In this document: positions 39,919 to 48,024 of the stretch, piece by piece | Numbering within the stretch: the stretch's first letter is position 1 | Layout: each line of letters opens with the position of its first letter | From: Vogesella urethralis | GTDB taxonomy: Bacteria > Pseudomonadota > Gammaproteobacteria > Burkholderiales > Chromobacteriaceae | Direction: 5' to 3' | Assembly: GCF_007644045.2 (NCBI RefSeq) | Contig: NZ_VMDW02000129.1 | Location: 1-64,000, forward strand | DNA length: 64,000 nucleotides | The notes under the pieces: generated by a model | What the model was told of the DNA's origin: nothing | Databases searched by the model: none | Seen by the model: only the letters and a program-made list of their open reading frames with translations | Made by a program: the position numbers and the translations under genes

Positions 39919-40325
39919 TGATGTCGGTTTTGAAGCGAGCGGCAGCTGTGCTGCTGGCGCTGCTGGTGACGCACTCGGCGGCGTGGTGGGGTGGTGGCAT
40001 GGTGGAGCGCCACCGGTGGGAATTGAGGGCGGAGCAGAAAAAAGCAGGGCAGGCCACGGCTGATCTGGCGGCATTTGTGGCTGAGTCGCAGCGCCTGCAG
40101 GGCGTGGCCGACAGGGTGCAGGCCCGTATCGATAACCTGGCTGCTATGCGGCCGTCTATTGTGGAGCGCTACCGTGAAACGATCCTGTCTAATCCGCTGC
40201 CTGCTGGCTGCCGCCCTGGCCCTGACCGGCTGCGCGACATCAATGCCGCCACCGACGCTGCCAACGCCGCAGCCTCCAGTGGTGCTGGTAACGCCATGCA
40301 GGCCGATTCCGCCGCTGGCCAGTGA
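39915..40325 (+). CDS. Inner-membrane spanin Rz
   Basis: 136 aa. One N-terminal transmembrane helix (AAAVLLALLVTHSAAWWGGG), then a periplasmic coiled coil (ELRAEQKKAGQATADLAAFV) ending in PLPAGCRPGPDRLRDINAAT, the usual Rz end. It spans the periplasm together with Rz1. Overlaps the endolysin stop by ATGA. Confidence 0.85.
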   Translation: MMMSVLKRAAAVLLALLVTHSAAWWGGGMVERHRWELRAEQKKAGQATADLAAFVAESQRLQGVADRVQARIDNLAAMRPSIVERYRETILSNPLPAGCRPGPDRLRDINAATDAANAAASSGAGNAMQADSAAGQ

Positions 40326-40404
40326 TGACTGGGACGCTATCGGCCGTGCTTATATCCAGCTGGTGCTGGATTATGGCGAGTGCGCGGCCAAGGTTGCCAG
40401 ATGA
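40174..40404 (+). CDS. Outer-membrane spanin Rz1 lipoprotein
   Basis: 76 aa with a GTG start, in the +1 frame inside Rz. Signal peptide and lipobox LTGC at residues 17-20, then a Pro-rich stretch (MPPPTLPTPQPPVVLV) typical of Rz1. It extends beyond the end of Rz. Confidence 0.82.
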   Translation: MKRSCLIRCLLAAALALTGCATSMPPPTLPTPQPPVVLVTPCRPIPPLASDDWDAIGRAYIQLVLDYGECAAKVAR

Positions 40405-40409
40405 GCTTG

Positions 40410-40437
40410 AACCCCGTGCTTCGGCGCGGGGTTTTTT
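40410..40437 (+). terminator. End-of-late-operon terminator with TTCG loop
   Basis: CCCCGTGC-TTCG-GCGCGGGG forms an 8-bp stem closed by a stable TTCG tetraloop, followed by six Ts, right after Rz1. Confidence 0.92.
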
Positions 40438-40531
40438 GCTATTTCTGCTAATGCAAATGTGCTGAACTTATTCCTTATATATAGGCGAATTTCAGCGGCT
40501 CATTTTTGTGTGCCTAATTTGTGGCCCGCCG

Positions 40532-40560
40532 TTGTGCCATTTTTGTGCCGTAGTTGTGCC
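40532..40560 (+). promoter_or_regulatory. Putative integrase arm-type sites, right end
   Basis: TTGTGCC at 40532-40538, 40543-40549 and 40554-40560, 11 bp apart; degenerate copies lie at 40505-40526. They match the repeats at 253-271 at the left end. Confidence 0.55.
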
Positions 40561-40633
40561 GTGGATTGCCTTATTCAACATTGTGGATGCGAAAAAAGGT
40601 AATTAAATCAATGGTGTTTATTTAATGCTACGA

Positions 40634-40678
40634 ATTCGTAATGCGAAGGTCGGGGGTTCGACTCCTCTTACCGGCACC
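40634..40678. repeat. attR core: 45-bp copy of the tRNA-Thr 3' half
   Basis: Identical to 161-205. It is a tRNA fragment without 5' half and is not expected to be functional as a tRNA. Confidence 0.93.
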
Positions 40679-40741
40679 GTGCCAGATACGAAAAGCCCGA
40701 TCATGCAGATCGGGCTTTTTCTTTTGAGGTTGCCGCTACGC

Positions 40742-41530
40742 TCAGTCTTCCATGACGTTCAGCGCGTTGATGCTGAAGCCGGCGTCAACGTAGGTGATTT
40801 CGCCGGTAATGCCGGAGGACAGGTCGGAGAGCAGGAAGGCGGCGGTGTTGCCGACCTCTTCGGTGGTGACGTTGCGGCGTAAACAGGACTGGTTGGCCGC
40901 CATGTTCAGCAGTTTGCCAAAGCCGGAGATGCCGGCTGCGGCCAGCGTTTTGATCGGGCCTGCAGAAATGCCGTTGACGCGAATACCGTCCTTGCCCAGG
41001 CTGGCTGCCATGAAGCGCACCGACGCTTCCAGGCTGGCTTTGGCCAAGCCCATCACGTTGTAGTTGGGTACCGCGCGTACTGCGCCCAGGTAGGAGAGGG
41101 TAAGCAGTGCCGCGTTACGGCCTTGCATCATCGGGCGTGCCGCCTTGGCCAGCGCGGGGAAACTGTACGCCGACACGTCGTGGGCAGTGTGGAATGCTTC
41201 GCGGCTGAGGGCGTCCAGGAAGTCACCTTCCAGCGCGTCGCGGGGTGCATAGGCGATGGCGTGTACCAGCCCGTCTAGCCCGTCCCATTCTTTGCCGAGT
41301 GCGTCAAACAGACGAGCGATTTCGTCGTCGTTCTGTACGTCACAGCGGTAAACCAGCTGGCTGCCGAAATCGGCAGCCATTTCACGCACGCGGTCTTCCA
41401 GCTTGTCTACCACGTAGGTGAATGCCAGTTCTGCGCCCTGGCGATGGCATGCCTGCGCGATGCCGTAGGCAATAGAACGGTTCGAGATCATGCCGGTGAT
41501 CAGGATTTTCTTGCCTTGCAGGAATCCCAT
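40742..41530 (-). CDS. fabI: Enoyl-[acyl-carrier-protein] reductase (NADH)
   Basis: 262 aa. It reduces trans-2-enoyl-ACP in the last step of type II fatty acid elongation. [20 protein letters not shown] is the NAD-binding start of FabI, and [17 protein letters not shown] holds the Tyr-x6-Lys active site. The SINALN-type C-terminus is normal. I start at [10 protein letters not shown] (41530, AAGGA nearby); an upstream extension is not conserved. Confidence 0.96.
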   Translation of the reverse strand: MGFLQGKKILITGMISNRSIAYGIAQACHRQGAELAFTYVVDKLEDRVREMAADFGSQLVYRCDVQNDDEIARLFDALGKEWDGLDGLVHAIAYAPRDALEGDFLDALSREAFHTAHDVSAYSFPALAKAARPMMQGRNAALLTLSYLGAVRAVPNYNVMGLAKASLEASVRFMAASLGKDGIRVNGISAGPIKTLAAAGISGFGKLLNMAANQSCLRRNVTTEEVGNTAAFLLSDLSSGITGEITYVDAGFSINALNVMED

Positions 41531-41561
41531 GTCAAATCCTTTACTTGTAAAGCAGCCGTGC

Positions 41562-41567
41562 ATTATA
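41562..41567 (-). promoter_or_regulatory. Probable fabI -10 element
   Basis: TATAAT on the minus strand, 32 bp before the fabI start. The -35 is weak. Confidence 0.45.
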
Positions 41568-41697
41568 GCCTTCAATCGACCGACCGTCTTGTAGCGCTGG
41601 CCGGCTTGCCATGCTGCGGTAAGGGTTGTCGGGGCGGGGGGGAGTTGTTACCATCGCTTGTAATTTGAAATATCGACACCCTACCGAGAGGAAAACG

Positions 41698-42024
41698 ATG
41701 AGCGACCTGATTCTGCACGTAACCGACGATTCGTTCGAACAACAAGTCCTGAACGCCGAGAGCCCGGTGCTGGTGGACTACTGGGCAGAATGGTGTGGTC
41801 CTTGCAAGATGATTGCCCCGATCCTGGACGACGTGGCCAAGGAATACCAGGGCCGTCTGACCATCGCCAAGCTGAACATCGACCAGAACGAAGCCACCCC
41901 GCCGAAATTCGGCATTCGTGGCATCCCGACCCTGATGCTGTTCAAGAACGGCGAAGTGGCTGCTACCAAGGTAGGCGCCCTGTCCAAGACCCAGCTGATC
42001 GAGTTCCTGAACGCGCACCTGTAA
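41698..42024 (+). CDS. trxA: Thioredoxin
   Basis: 108 aa. The redox-active WCGPCK motif is at residues 32-37, with the conserved cis-Pro segment [10 protein letters not shown]. It reduces disulfides of cytoplasmic proteins such as ribonucleotide reductase. Ribosome-binding site GAGAGGA lies upstream. It is divergent from fabI and followed by rho, a common order in betaproteobacteria. Confidence 0.97.
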   Translation: MSDLILHVTDDSFEQQVLNAESPVLVDYWAEWCGPCKMIAPILDDVAKEYQGRLTIAKLNIDQNEATPPKFGIRGIPTLMLFKNGEVAATKVGALSKTQLIEFLNAHL

Positions 42025-42045
42025 GCGTCTGGCACCGGTAACGGA

Positions 42046-42074
42046 TTGACAGATAATGCCTCTTGGACTATCTT
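42046..42074 (+). promoter_or_regulatory. rho promoter
   Basis: TTGACA (42046-42051), 17-bp spacer, TATCTT (42069-42074). The predicted start near 42081 gives a leader of about 110 nt. Confidence 0.7.
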
Positions 42075-42091
42075 CCCACTAGTCCTGTACG

Positions 42092-42145
42092 CGAGCGGCC
42101 AAGGCCGCTCGTTTCATATTTCCCTTCTATTTCTTTCCTCAGTCT
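42092..42145 (+). promoter_or_regulatory. rho leader: hairpin plus pyrimidine-rich tract
   Basis: CGAGCGGCC-AA-GGCCGCTCG (42092-42111) is followed by a C/U-rich, G-poor stretch up to about 42145 and then the coding region. Such tracts are typical Rho-binding (rut) sites, so the leader could mediate autoregulation of rho. The hairpin could also serve as the trxA terminator. Confidence 0.45.
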
Positions 42146-42192
42146 CGGTGCGCATTGCCGCCTTGTTACATTCTTAGGCTGACCGTACATAT

Positions 42193-43449
42193 ATGCATCT
42201 ATCTGATCTGAAGCGCCAACATGTTAGCGAACTTGTGGAAATGGCCATTTCCAACGAGATCGATGGCGCCAACCGCCTGCGCAAGCAGGACCTGATTTTC
42301 GCCCTGCTGAAAAACCAGGCCAAAAAAGGCGAAAGCATTTTCGGCGAAGGTACGCTGGAAGTGCTGCCGGATGGTTTCGGCTTCCTGCGCAGCCCGGATT
42401 CGTCCTACCTGGCTGGTCCGGACGACATTTACGTCAGCCCGTCGCAGATCCGCCGTTTCAACCTGCATACCGGCGACACTATCGAAGGCGAGATCCGCAC
42501 GCCGAAGGAAGGCGAGCGCTACTTTGCGCTGGTGAAGGTAGACAAGGTCAATGGCGGTTCGCCGGAGCAGGCCAAGCACAAGATCCTGTTCGAGAACCTG
42601 ACCCCGCTGTTCCCGACCGAGCGTCTGAACCTGGAACGCGACATCAAGGCCGAGGAAAACATCACCAGCCGTCTGATCGACCTGATTTCGCCCATCGGCA
42701 AAGGCCAGCGCGGCCTGTTGGTGGCGCCGCCGAAATCCGGCAAGACCGTGATGCTGAAGCACATTGCGCACGCGATCACCACCAACCACCCGGAAGTGGA
42801 AATGATCGTGCTGCTGATCGACGAGCGTCCGGAAGAGGTGACCGAGATGCAGCGTTCGGTACGCGGCGAAGTGGTGTCTTCCACCTTCGACGAGCCGGCT
42901 ACCCGCCACGTGCAAGTGGCCGAGATGGTGATCGAAAAGGCCAAGCGCCTGGTCGAGCACAAAAAGGACGTGGTGATCCTGCTGGATTCCATCACCCGCC
43001 TGGCTCGCGCCTACAACACCGTGATCCCGGCTTCCGGCAAGGTGCTGACCGGCGGTGTGGACGCCAACGCGCTGCAACGTCCAAAGCGTTTCTTCGGCGC
43101 GGCCCGTAATATCGAAGAGGGCGGCTCGCTGACCATCATCGCCACCGCGCTGGTTGATACCGGCTCGCGCATGGACGACGTGATCTACGAAGAATTCAAG
43201 GGCACCGGCAATATGGAGATCCATCTGGATCGCCGCATGGCCGAAAAACGCATCTTCCCGGCTATCAACATCAACCGCTCCGGCACCCGTCGCGAAGAGC
43301 TGCTGATTCCGCAGGAACAGCTGCAGCGCATCTGGGTACTGCGCAAGCTGCTGTACCCGATGGACGACCTGGAGGCGATGGAGTTCATGCTGGACAAGCT
43401 GCGCGTTACCAAGTCCAACTTGGCCTTCTTCGATTCGATGCGCCGCTAA
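42193..43449 (+). CDS. rho: Transcription termination factor Rho
   Basis: 418 aa hexameric RNA helicase. N-terminal Rho domain and cold-shock RNA-binding domain ([20 protein letters not shown]), Walker A in [12 protein letters not shown], Walker B in [14 protein letters not shown], and the conserved C-terminal [14 protein letters not shown]. Full length. Very likely essential. Confidence 0.98.
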   Translation: MHLSDLKRQHVSELVEMAISNEIDGANRLRKQDLIFALLKNQAKKGESIFGEGTLEVLPDGFGFLRSPDSSYLAGPDDIYVSPSQIRRFNLHTGDTIEGEIRTPKEGERYFALVKVDKVNGGSPEQAKHKILFENLTPLFPTERLNLERDIKAEENITSRLIDLISPIGKGQRGLLVAPPKSGKTVMLKHIAHAITTNHPEVEMIVLLIDERPEEVTEMQRSVRGEVVSSTFDEPATRHVQVAEMVIEKAKRLVEHKKDVVILLDSITRLARAYNTVIPASGKVLTGGVDANALQRPKRFFGAARNIEEGGSLTIIATALVDTGSRMDDVIYEEFKGTGNMEIHLDRRMAEKRIFPAININRSGTRREELLIPQEQLQRIWVLRKLLYPMDDLEAMEFMLDKLRVTKSNLAFFDSMRR

Positions 43450-43472
43450 GCTGCCACGAAACGACTACCCCT

Positions 43473-43501
43473 ACGCCAGGCCATGCGGTCTGGCGTTTTT
43501 G
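43473..43501 (+). terminator. rho intrinsic terminator
   Basis: ACGCCAGGCC-ATGC-GGTCTGGCGT followed by Ts. Confidence 0.85.
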
Positions 43502-43526
43502 CATTTGAAACAGGAAGCAACAAACT

Positions 43527-44165
43527 ATGCTGCAATGGTTGCTCGATCTGGATGGCTACTCGGTCATCGGGACAGTGGCATTTGCCATTTCCGGCTATTT
43601 GCTGGGGGTGCGCAAGCACCTGGACTTGCTGGGCATCATCATCGTGACCCTGCTCACCGCCATTGGCGGCGGCATCATTCGTGATGTGCTGGTTGGCCGC
43701 ATGCCGCAAGTGTTTCTGGATAACACCAACCTGATCATCATCGCGCTCAGTGTACTGGCGGCGATGGCGGCGCGGCTGCACAAGCGCGAAAACGAACTGC
43801 TGACCACGTTGTTCATTCTCGCCGATTCGATAGGCCTGGTTGCGTTCAGTCTGGCAGGGGCTAAATTGGGAGTGGAGTACCACATCAATGCGTTCGGCGT
43901 CATCCTGCTGGGCTTTGTCACGGCAGTGGGTGGTGGCATCGTGCGCGACATGATGGTGAACGACGTGCCCTTCATCTTGCACAAAGACTTCTACGGTACG
44001 GTGTCGATCGTGGTGGCGGCGGCTTTGTACCTGCTGTCGCTGCCGGGGTGGGACCACGGCGTAGCTGTGCAGCTGGTCTTTGTCGGCGGTGTGGCCCTGC
44101 GGCTGTTTGCCCATTGGGGCGAGCTGTCGTTACCCAAGATCGGTGCCAATAAAAAAAGAGGCTGA
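43527..44165 (+). CDS. TRIC-type cation channel (UPF0126/YicG family)
   Basis: 212 aa, six or seven membrane helices in two repeats. Both repeats carry the signature: GGGIIRDVLVGRMPQVF near residue 50 and GGGIVRDMMVNDVPFIL near 135. Prokaryotic members form trimeric K+/Na+ channels. The next gene starts 3 bp after the stop, so the two are co-transcribed. Confidence 0.93.
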   Translation: MLQWLLDLDGYSVIGTVAFAISGYLLGVRKHLDLLGIIIVTLLTAIGGGIIRDVLVGRMPQVFLDNTNLIIIALSVLAAMAARLHKRENELLTTLFILADSIGLVAFSLAGAKLGVEYHINAFGVILLGFVTAVGGGIVRDMMVNDVPFILHKDFYGTVSIVVAAALYLLSLPGWDHGVAVQLVFVGGVALRLFAHWGELSLPKIGANKKRG

Positions 44166-44167
44166 AT

Positions 44168-44776
44168 ATGCAGATTGCCCGCGACGAGCATGCGTTGTCA
44201 CAATTGATGCAGCAGTTGGCCGCCACGCCCTTGCCGGCGGACGGGGAGGGCCTGCTGCCGCGCGAACGCGGCTACAAGCCGGCCGCGGTACTGGTGCTGT
44301 GGCAACAGCTGGCCGACGGTTGGCACGTGGTGTTGACGCGGCGCACGCCGCATCTGCGCAGCCACGGCGGGCAGATCAGCTTTCCTGGCGGGCGGCTGGA
44401 GGACGGTGATGCCAGCGCTGCCGAGGCGGCCCTGCGCGAGGCGGAAGAAGAAATCGGTGTGCCACCCACTGCGGTGGCGGTGTTGGCCGAGATGGCGGAA
44501 TACCAGACCGTTACCGGCTACGCGGTGACGCCGGTGCTGGGCCTGTTGCGTGAGGCGGTAACGTTCCGGCCTTCGCCGGACGAAGTGGACGAGGTGTTCT
44601 GTGTGCCGCTGACGCTGGTGCTGGACGTGCGGCATTACGAGCGCCACGCCTACGAGCGCGATGGGGTGCGTGGTCACTATTATTCGCTGCGCCACGGCGA
44701 CTATTTCATCTGGGGCGCGACGGCGGCGATGCTGAGACGGCTGGCGCTGGCCTATCACCAGCATTATCCGCACTAA
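44168..44776 (+). CDS. CoA pyrophosphatase-type Nudix hydrolase
   Basis: 202 aa. HLRSHGGQISFPGGRLEDG is the CoA-specific motif preceding the Nudix box (REAEEEIGV at its end). Members cleave CoA and acyl-CoA pyrophosphate bonds. The family includes E. coli NudL (YeaB). Followed by a bidirectional terminator. Confidence 0.92.
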   Translation: MQIARDEHALSQLMQQLAATPLPADGEGLLPRERGYKPAAVLVLWQQLADGWHVVLTRRTPHLRSHGGQISFPGGRLEDGDASAAEAALREAEEEIGVPPTAVAVLAEMAEYQTVTGYAVTPVLGLLREAVTFRPSPDEVDEVFCVPLTLVLDVRHYERHAYERDGVRGHYYSLRHGDYFIWGATAAMLRRLALAYHQHYPH

Positions 44777-44818
44777 GCCGCAGCGTGCCAGACCGCGCTG
44801 CCGCGTGATAGCGAAAGA

Positions 44819-44850
44819 AAAGCCTGTTTGCAACGCAAACAGGCTTTTTC
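44819..44850. terminator. Bidirectional terminator between Nudix gene and nadC
   Basis: AAGCCTGTTTGC-AAC-GCAAACAGGCTT with A and T tracts on either side; it serves both convergent genes. Confidence 0.88.
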
Positions 44851-44900
44851 ATTGCGACCAAGCCGCTACGTAAGGGGTGGCTGAAGACTGCCGTGCACGC

Positions 44901-45743
44901 CTACTGGCTAAAGCGCATCGACAGGTCGATGGCGCGGACGTCTTTGGTGAGCTTGCCGATGGAGATGCGGTCGACGCCGGTTTCGGCAATGGCGCGCACG
45001 GTATTGAAGTCCACGCCGCCGGAGGCTTCCAGCAGAGCGCGGCCGGCGCTCAGGTTCACGGCCTCGCGCATGTCGTCCAGCGACATATTGTCCAGCAGGA
45101 TCAGCGTGCAGCCGGCGTCCAGCGCCTCTTGCAGCTCGGTCAGGTTTTCTACTTCCACCTGGATGCTCACCTGCGGCGGTGCCAGCTCGCGCGCGCGCTG
45201 CAGCGCCCGGGTAATGCTGCCGGCGGCCATGATGTGGTTTTCCTTGATCAGGATGCCGTCGTACAGGCCGATGCGCTGGTTGACGCCGCCGCCGACGGTA
45301 ACCGCGTATTTCTGCGCCAGGCGCATGCCGGGCAGGGTCTTGCGGGTGTCCAGGATGCGGGCGCGGGTGCCGGTGATGATGTCGGCGTAGCGGCGGGTTT
45401 CGCTGGCGACGGCCGACAGTGTCTGCAGCAGGTTCAGCGCGGTGCGTTCGGCGGTCAGCAGCGCGCGCGCCGGGCCGCTGATCTCGCACAGTACGGTATC
45501 GGCGGCCACCTGCTGGCCCTCGGCTACCTGCCACCTTACCTGACAGCGGCCATCTACCTGACGGAAGGCTTCGTCGAACCAGGCTTGGCCACAGATGGTG
45601 GCGGCCTCGCGGGCAATCACGCGGGCGTGACCCGGCGTGGCGGCGTCGATCAGCAGGGCGGTCCAGTCTTGCTGGCCGATGTCTTCGGCCAGGGCCTGGC
45701 TGACCAGGTTGGCAATGTGATGGGCAGGGGGCAGGGTAAACAT
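44901..45743 (-). CDS. nadC: Nicotinate-nucleotide pyrophosphorylase (carboxylating)
   Basis: 280 aa. It converts quinolinate and PRPP to nicotinate mononucleotide in NAD synthesis. Visible: [60 protein letters not shown] and the C-terminal [29 protein letters not shown] lies 18 bp upstream of the start. Confidence 0.97.
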   Translation of the reverse strand: MFTLPPAHHIANLVSQALAEDIGQQDWTALLIDAATPGHARVIAREAATICGQAWFDEAFRQVDGRCQVRWQVAEGQQVAADTVLCEISGPARALLTAERTALNLLQTLSAVASETRRYADIITGTRARILDTRKTLPGMRLAQKYAVTVGGGVNQRIGLYDGILIKENHIMAAGSITRALQRARELAPPQVSIQVEVENLTELQEALDAGCTLILLDNMSLDDMREAVNLSAGRALLEASGGVDFNTVRAIAETGVDRISIGKLTKDVRAIDLSMRFSQ

Positions 45744-45858
45744 GCGTGCTCTCGTCTAAAGGTTGGCCGCATTTTACCGCAATGCACGGCTGGCGGGTTT
45801 TTGCGGCGGCGGGGCGGCTGTTATGATGGTGTTTGTATTGCGGTGCAAGGTGGAGCGG

Positions 45859-46518
45859 ATGAATTTTCTGGCCGGGCAGTTTGCCCAGCCCTGGGTATGG
45901 GGCGCAAATCTGGTAGCGGGGCTATTGCTGTTGCTGTGCGTGCGCAAGGTGGCGTGGCGCGCCTTGCCGGAGGCCGCGGTGTCCGCCTGGTGCGGCGCGT
46001 GCGTGATATTGCTGGGTTTTGCGTTGGCGCGGGCCGGTTTGCAGCCCGGCTTGTCGTTCCATCTGCTGGGTGCCACCGTATTCACCTTGCTGATGGGGCC
46101 GTGGCTGGCCATGCTGGCCCTGTCGCTGGTGCTGGTGGCACTGGCGGCCGGCGGGTTTCTGGATCCGCTGGCGCTGGGGCTGAACCTGCTGCTCAGCTAT
46201 GCCCCGGTGGTAGTGCTGACCACGCTGGTGCTGCAACTGGCGCGGCGACGACTCGCCCCTAACCTGTTTGTGTACGTGTTCGTCAACGCGTTTCTCACCG
46301 GCGCCGCCGGCATGCTGTTGGCCGCGTGTTGCGGTCTGCTGGCGCTGGGGCTGGCGGGTGCCTACGCGGCGGACCATCTGCTGGAAAACGCCTTGCCGTT
46401 CTATTTCTTGCTGGCCTGGTCCGAGGCGTTTACCAGTGGTTTGGTGATCGCCATTCTGATTGTTTACCGCCCGCACTGGGTGGCCACTTTTGACGACCGC
46501 CGTTATCTGGCGGGTTAG
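45859..46518 (+). CDS. CbiM-like energy-coupling factor membrane protein
   Basis: 219 aa. Six hydrophobic helices; the pattern WSEAFTSGLVIAILIVYRP at the end and the central LGLNLLLSYAPVVVLTTLVL fit the COG3235/CbiM-like family of putative ECF-type permeases. No ATPase component is adjacent. I start at ATG 45859 (GGAGCGG upstream). An earlier in-frame TTG would add a poorly conserved stretch. Confidence 0.8.
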   Translation: MNFLAGQFAQPWVWGANLVAGLLLLLCVRKVAWRALPEAAVSAWCGACVILLGFALARAGLQPGLSFHLLGATVFTLLMGPWLAMLALSLVLVALAAGGFLDPLALGLNLLLSYAPVVVLTTLVLQLARRRLAPNLFVYVFVNAFLTGAAGMLLAACCGLLALGLAGAYAADHLLENALPFYFLLAWSEAFTSGLVIAILIVYRPHWVATFDDRRYLAG

Positions 46519-46526
46519 GAGTCAAC

Positions 46527-46904
46527 ATGCAGTTTGCGTTCTGGGCGGTACTGATCGCTGCCGTGTTGCCGGTGCTGTTTGCCGCGCTGAGCAAAAGTGG
46601 GGGTATGGATAACCACGCGCCACGCGCCGCGCAGGCCGCGTTGCACGGCTGGCGCCAGCGTGCACACTGGGCGCAGCAAAACAGCTGGGAAGCGTTTCCG
46701 GTATTTGCCGCGGCGGTGGTGGTGGCTTTTCTCAATCTGGTTCCAGCTGGCCGTATGGATGCGGCGGCGGCGGTCTTCGTGCTGGCGCGGCTGGCATATG
46801 GTGTGTGCTACGTGATGGACTGGCCGACGGCGCGTTCTTTGGTGTGGACCGTGGGTTATGGGGCTGTGATTTACCTGTTTCTGGCTGCAGCGCACCTGTT
46901 CTGA
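46527..46904 (+). CDS. MAPEG family membrane protein
   Basis: 125 aa with four membrane helices. RAAQAALHGWRQRAHWAQQN followed by WEAFPVFAAAVVVAFL is the MAPEG signature, here the bacterial type. The substrate is unknown. Separated by 8 bp from the upstream gene, so probably co-transcribed. Confidence 0.9.
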   Translation: MQFAFWAVLIAAVLPVLFAALSKSGGMDNHAPRAAQAALHGWRQRAHWAQQNSWEAFPVFAAAVVVAFLNLVPAGRMDAAAAVFVLARLAYGVCYVMDWPTARSLVWTVGYGAVIYLFLAAAHLF

Positions 46905-46930
46905 TCGGCTGGGGCAGGGCGGGCAAACAA

Positions 46931-46965
46931 AACGGCGGCCAACCTGGCAAGGTTGGCCGCCGTTT
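46931..46965. terminator. Bidirectional terminator built from two inverted GGTTGGCCGC copies
   Basis: AACGGCGGCCAACC-TGGCAA-GGTTGGCCGCCGTT forms a 14-bp stem with A and T tracts. Its arms are the 10-mer that recurs throughout this chromosome segment. Confidence 0.9.
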
Positions 46966-46986
46966 TATCGTGCCTTGAGTGGGGCC

Positions 46987-48015
46987 TTACAGCACGATCG
47001 GTTCCGCCTCCAGCTGCACGCCGTAGCGTTGCAGCACGGTGGCGCAGACGTGTTCGGCCAGCGCGCGCATCTGGCTACCGCTGGCTTGGCCGTGGTTCAC
47101 TAGTACCAGCGCCTGGCGGTCGTGTACGCCGGCGTCGCCGTCGCGGTAGCCTTTGAGGCCGGCTTGTTCGATCAGCCAGCCAGCGGCCAGCTTCACGCTG
47201 CCGTCGGCTTGCGGGTAGTGCGGCAGCGCCGGGTGGCTGGCCAACAGCGCCGCGGCTTGTTCTGCCGGCACGATGGGGTTCTTGAAGAAACTGCCGGCGT
47301 TGCCCAGTACTGTCGGGTCGGGCAGCTTGCTCTGGCGGATGCGGATAACAGCCTGGCTCACCTGCAGCGCGGTGGGCGCCTCGGCGCAGCCCATCTCGGC
47401 CAGCATGCGGCCGATGTCGCCGTAGCCGGTGCGCGGGGTGAACTGTTTGGCCAGCCGGAAGCGTACGGCTGTGACCAGGTAACGGCCGGCCAGCTCGCGC
47501 TTGAACACGCTGTCGCGGTAGGCAAAGCGGCAGTCGGCGTTACGCAGTACCACTTCGGCACCGCCTTGCTGCAAGTCGGCACAGACCACTTCGTGCAGCG
47601 TGTCTTTTACTTCCACACCGTAGGCGCCGATGTTCTGGATCGGGCTGGCGCCGACGGTGCCGGGGATCAGGCTGAGGTTTTCCAGCCCGCTCCAGCCTTG
47701 CTGCAGCGTGTACTGCACGAAGTGGTGCCACACTTCGCCGGCGGCGGCTTCGATCAGCACGTGTTCGTTGTTTTCTTCCAGCACGCGCAGGCCCTTCAGC
47801 GCGTTACGCACGATGAGGCCGGGGTAGTCGCGGGTAAATAGCATATTGCTGCCGCCGCCCAGCCACAGCACCGGGCCTTGCCGGTAGGCGTCGCTGGCCA
47901 GCAGTGCCGGCAGCTGCGAAAGCTGTTGCAGTTCGGCAAAGTGGGCGGCTTTTACGTCCATGCCGAAGGTGTTGAGGGCGCGGATCGGGTAGTCGTGATG
48001 CAGGGTAAAGGTCAC
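46987..48015 (-). CDS. murB: UDP-N-acetylenolpyruvoylglucosamine reductase
   Basis: 342 aa, type I MurB with FAD. LWLGGGSNMLFTRDYPGLIV, IPGTVGASPIQNIGAYGVE and the catalytic Ser in VLGNAGSFFKNPIVP are typical. It reduces UDP-GlcNAc-enolpyruvate in peptidoglycan precursor synthesis. Ends at the terminator shared with the MAPEG gene. Confidence 0.97.
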   Translation of the reverse strand: MTFTLHHDYPIRALNTFGMDVKAAHFAELQQLSQLPALLASDAYRQGPVLWLGGGSNMLFTRDYPGLIVRNALKGLRVLEENNEHVLIEAAAGEVWHHFVQYTLQQGWSGLENLSLIPGTVGASPIQNIGAYGVEVKDTLHEVVCADLQQGGAEVVLRNADCRFAYRDSVFKRELAGRYLVTAVRFRLAKQFTPRTGYGDIGRMLAEMGCAEAPTALQVSQAVIRIRQSKLPDPTVLGNAGSFFKNPIVPAEQAAALLASHPALPHYPQADGSVKLAAGWLIEQAGLKGYRDGDAGVHDRQALVLVNHGQASGSQMRALAEHVCATVLQRYGVQLEAEPIVL

Positions 48016-48024
48016 GATGGTCTC

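Larger units (their letters stand above)
161..40678. mobile_element. Complete lambdoid prophage (siphovirus, HK97-type head, lambda-type tail)
   Basis: The element is bounded by the 45-bp att repeats. It contains integrase, an early leftward operon, an immunity region with two operator arrays, replication genes, a Q-type late control module, HNH-terminase-portal-protease-capsid, a long non-contractile tail with J-type host-specificity protein, and holin, endolysin and spanin genes in lambda order. No gene is visibly interrupted, so it may be inducible. The repressor lacks a self-cleavage domain, so induction need not go through RecA. Confidence 0.93.
40405..40741. other. Gene-free right end of the prophage
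   Basis: About 335 bp: the late terminator (40410-40437), an AT-rich stretch with TATATATA near 40476, integrase arm-type repeats (40532-40560), the attR core (40634-40678) and the fabI 3' hairpin GCCCGATC-N7-GATCGGGC (40696-40718) with a T-tract. Confidence 0.8.

Noticed and set aside
40634..40678. Second tRNA-Thr gene
   Set aside because: Only the 3' half is present; the D-arm and the 5' acceptor strand are missing.
40625..40882. Open frame starting in attR
   Set aside because: Begins within the tRNA remnant and runs antisense through fabI; no ribosome-binding site or domain.
44877..46262. Long open frame (461 codons) opposite nadC
   Set aside because: Covers a clear nadC on the other strand and has low-complexity Ala/Gly/Arg content.
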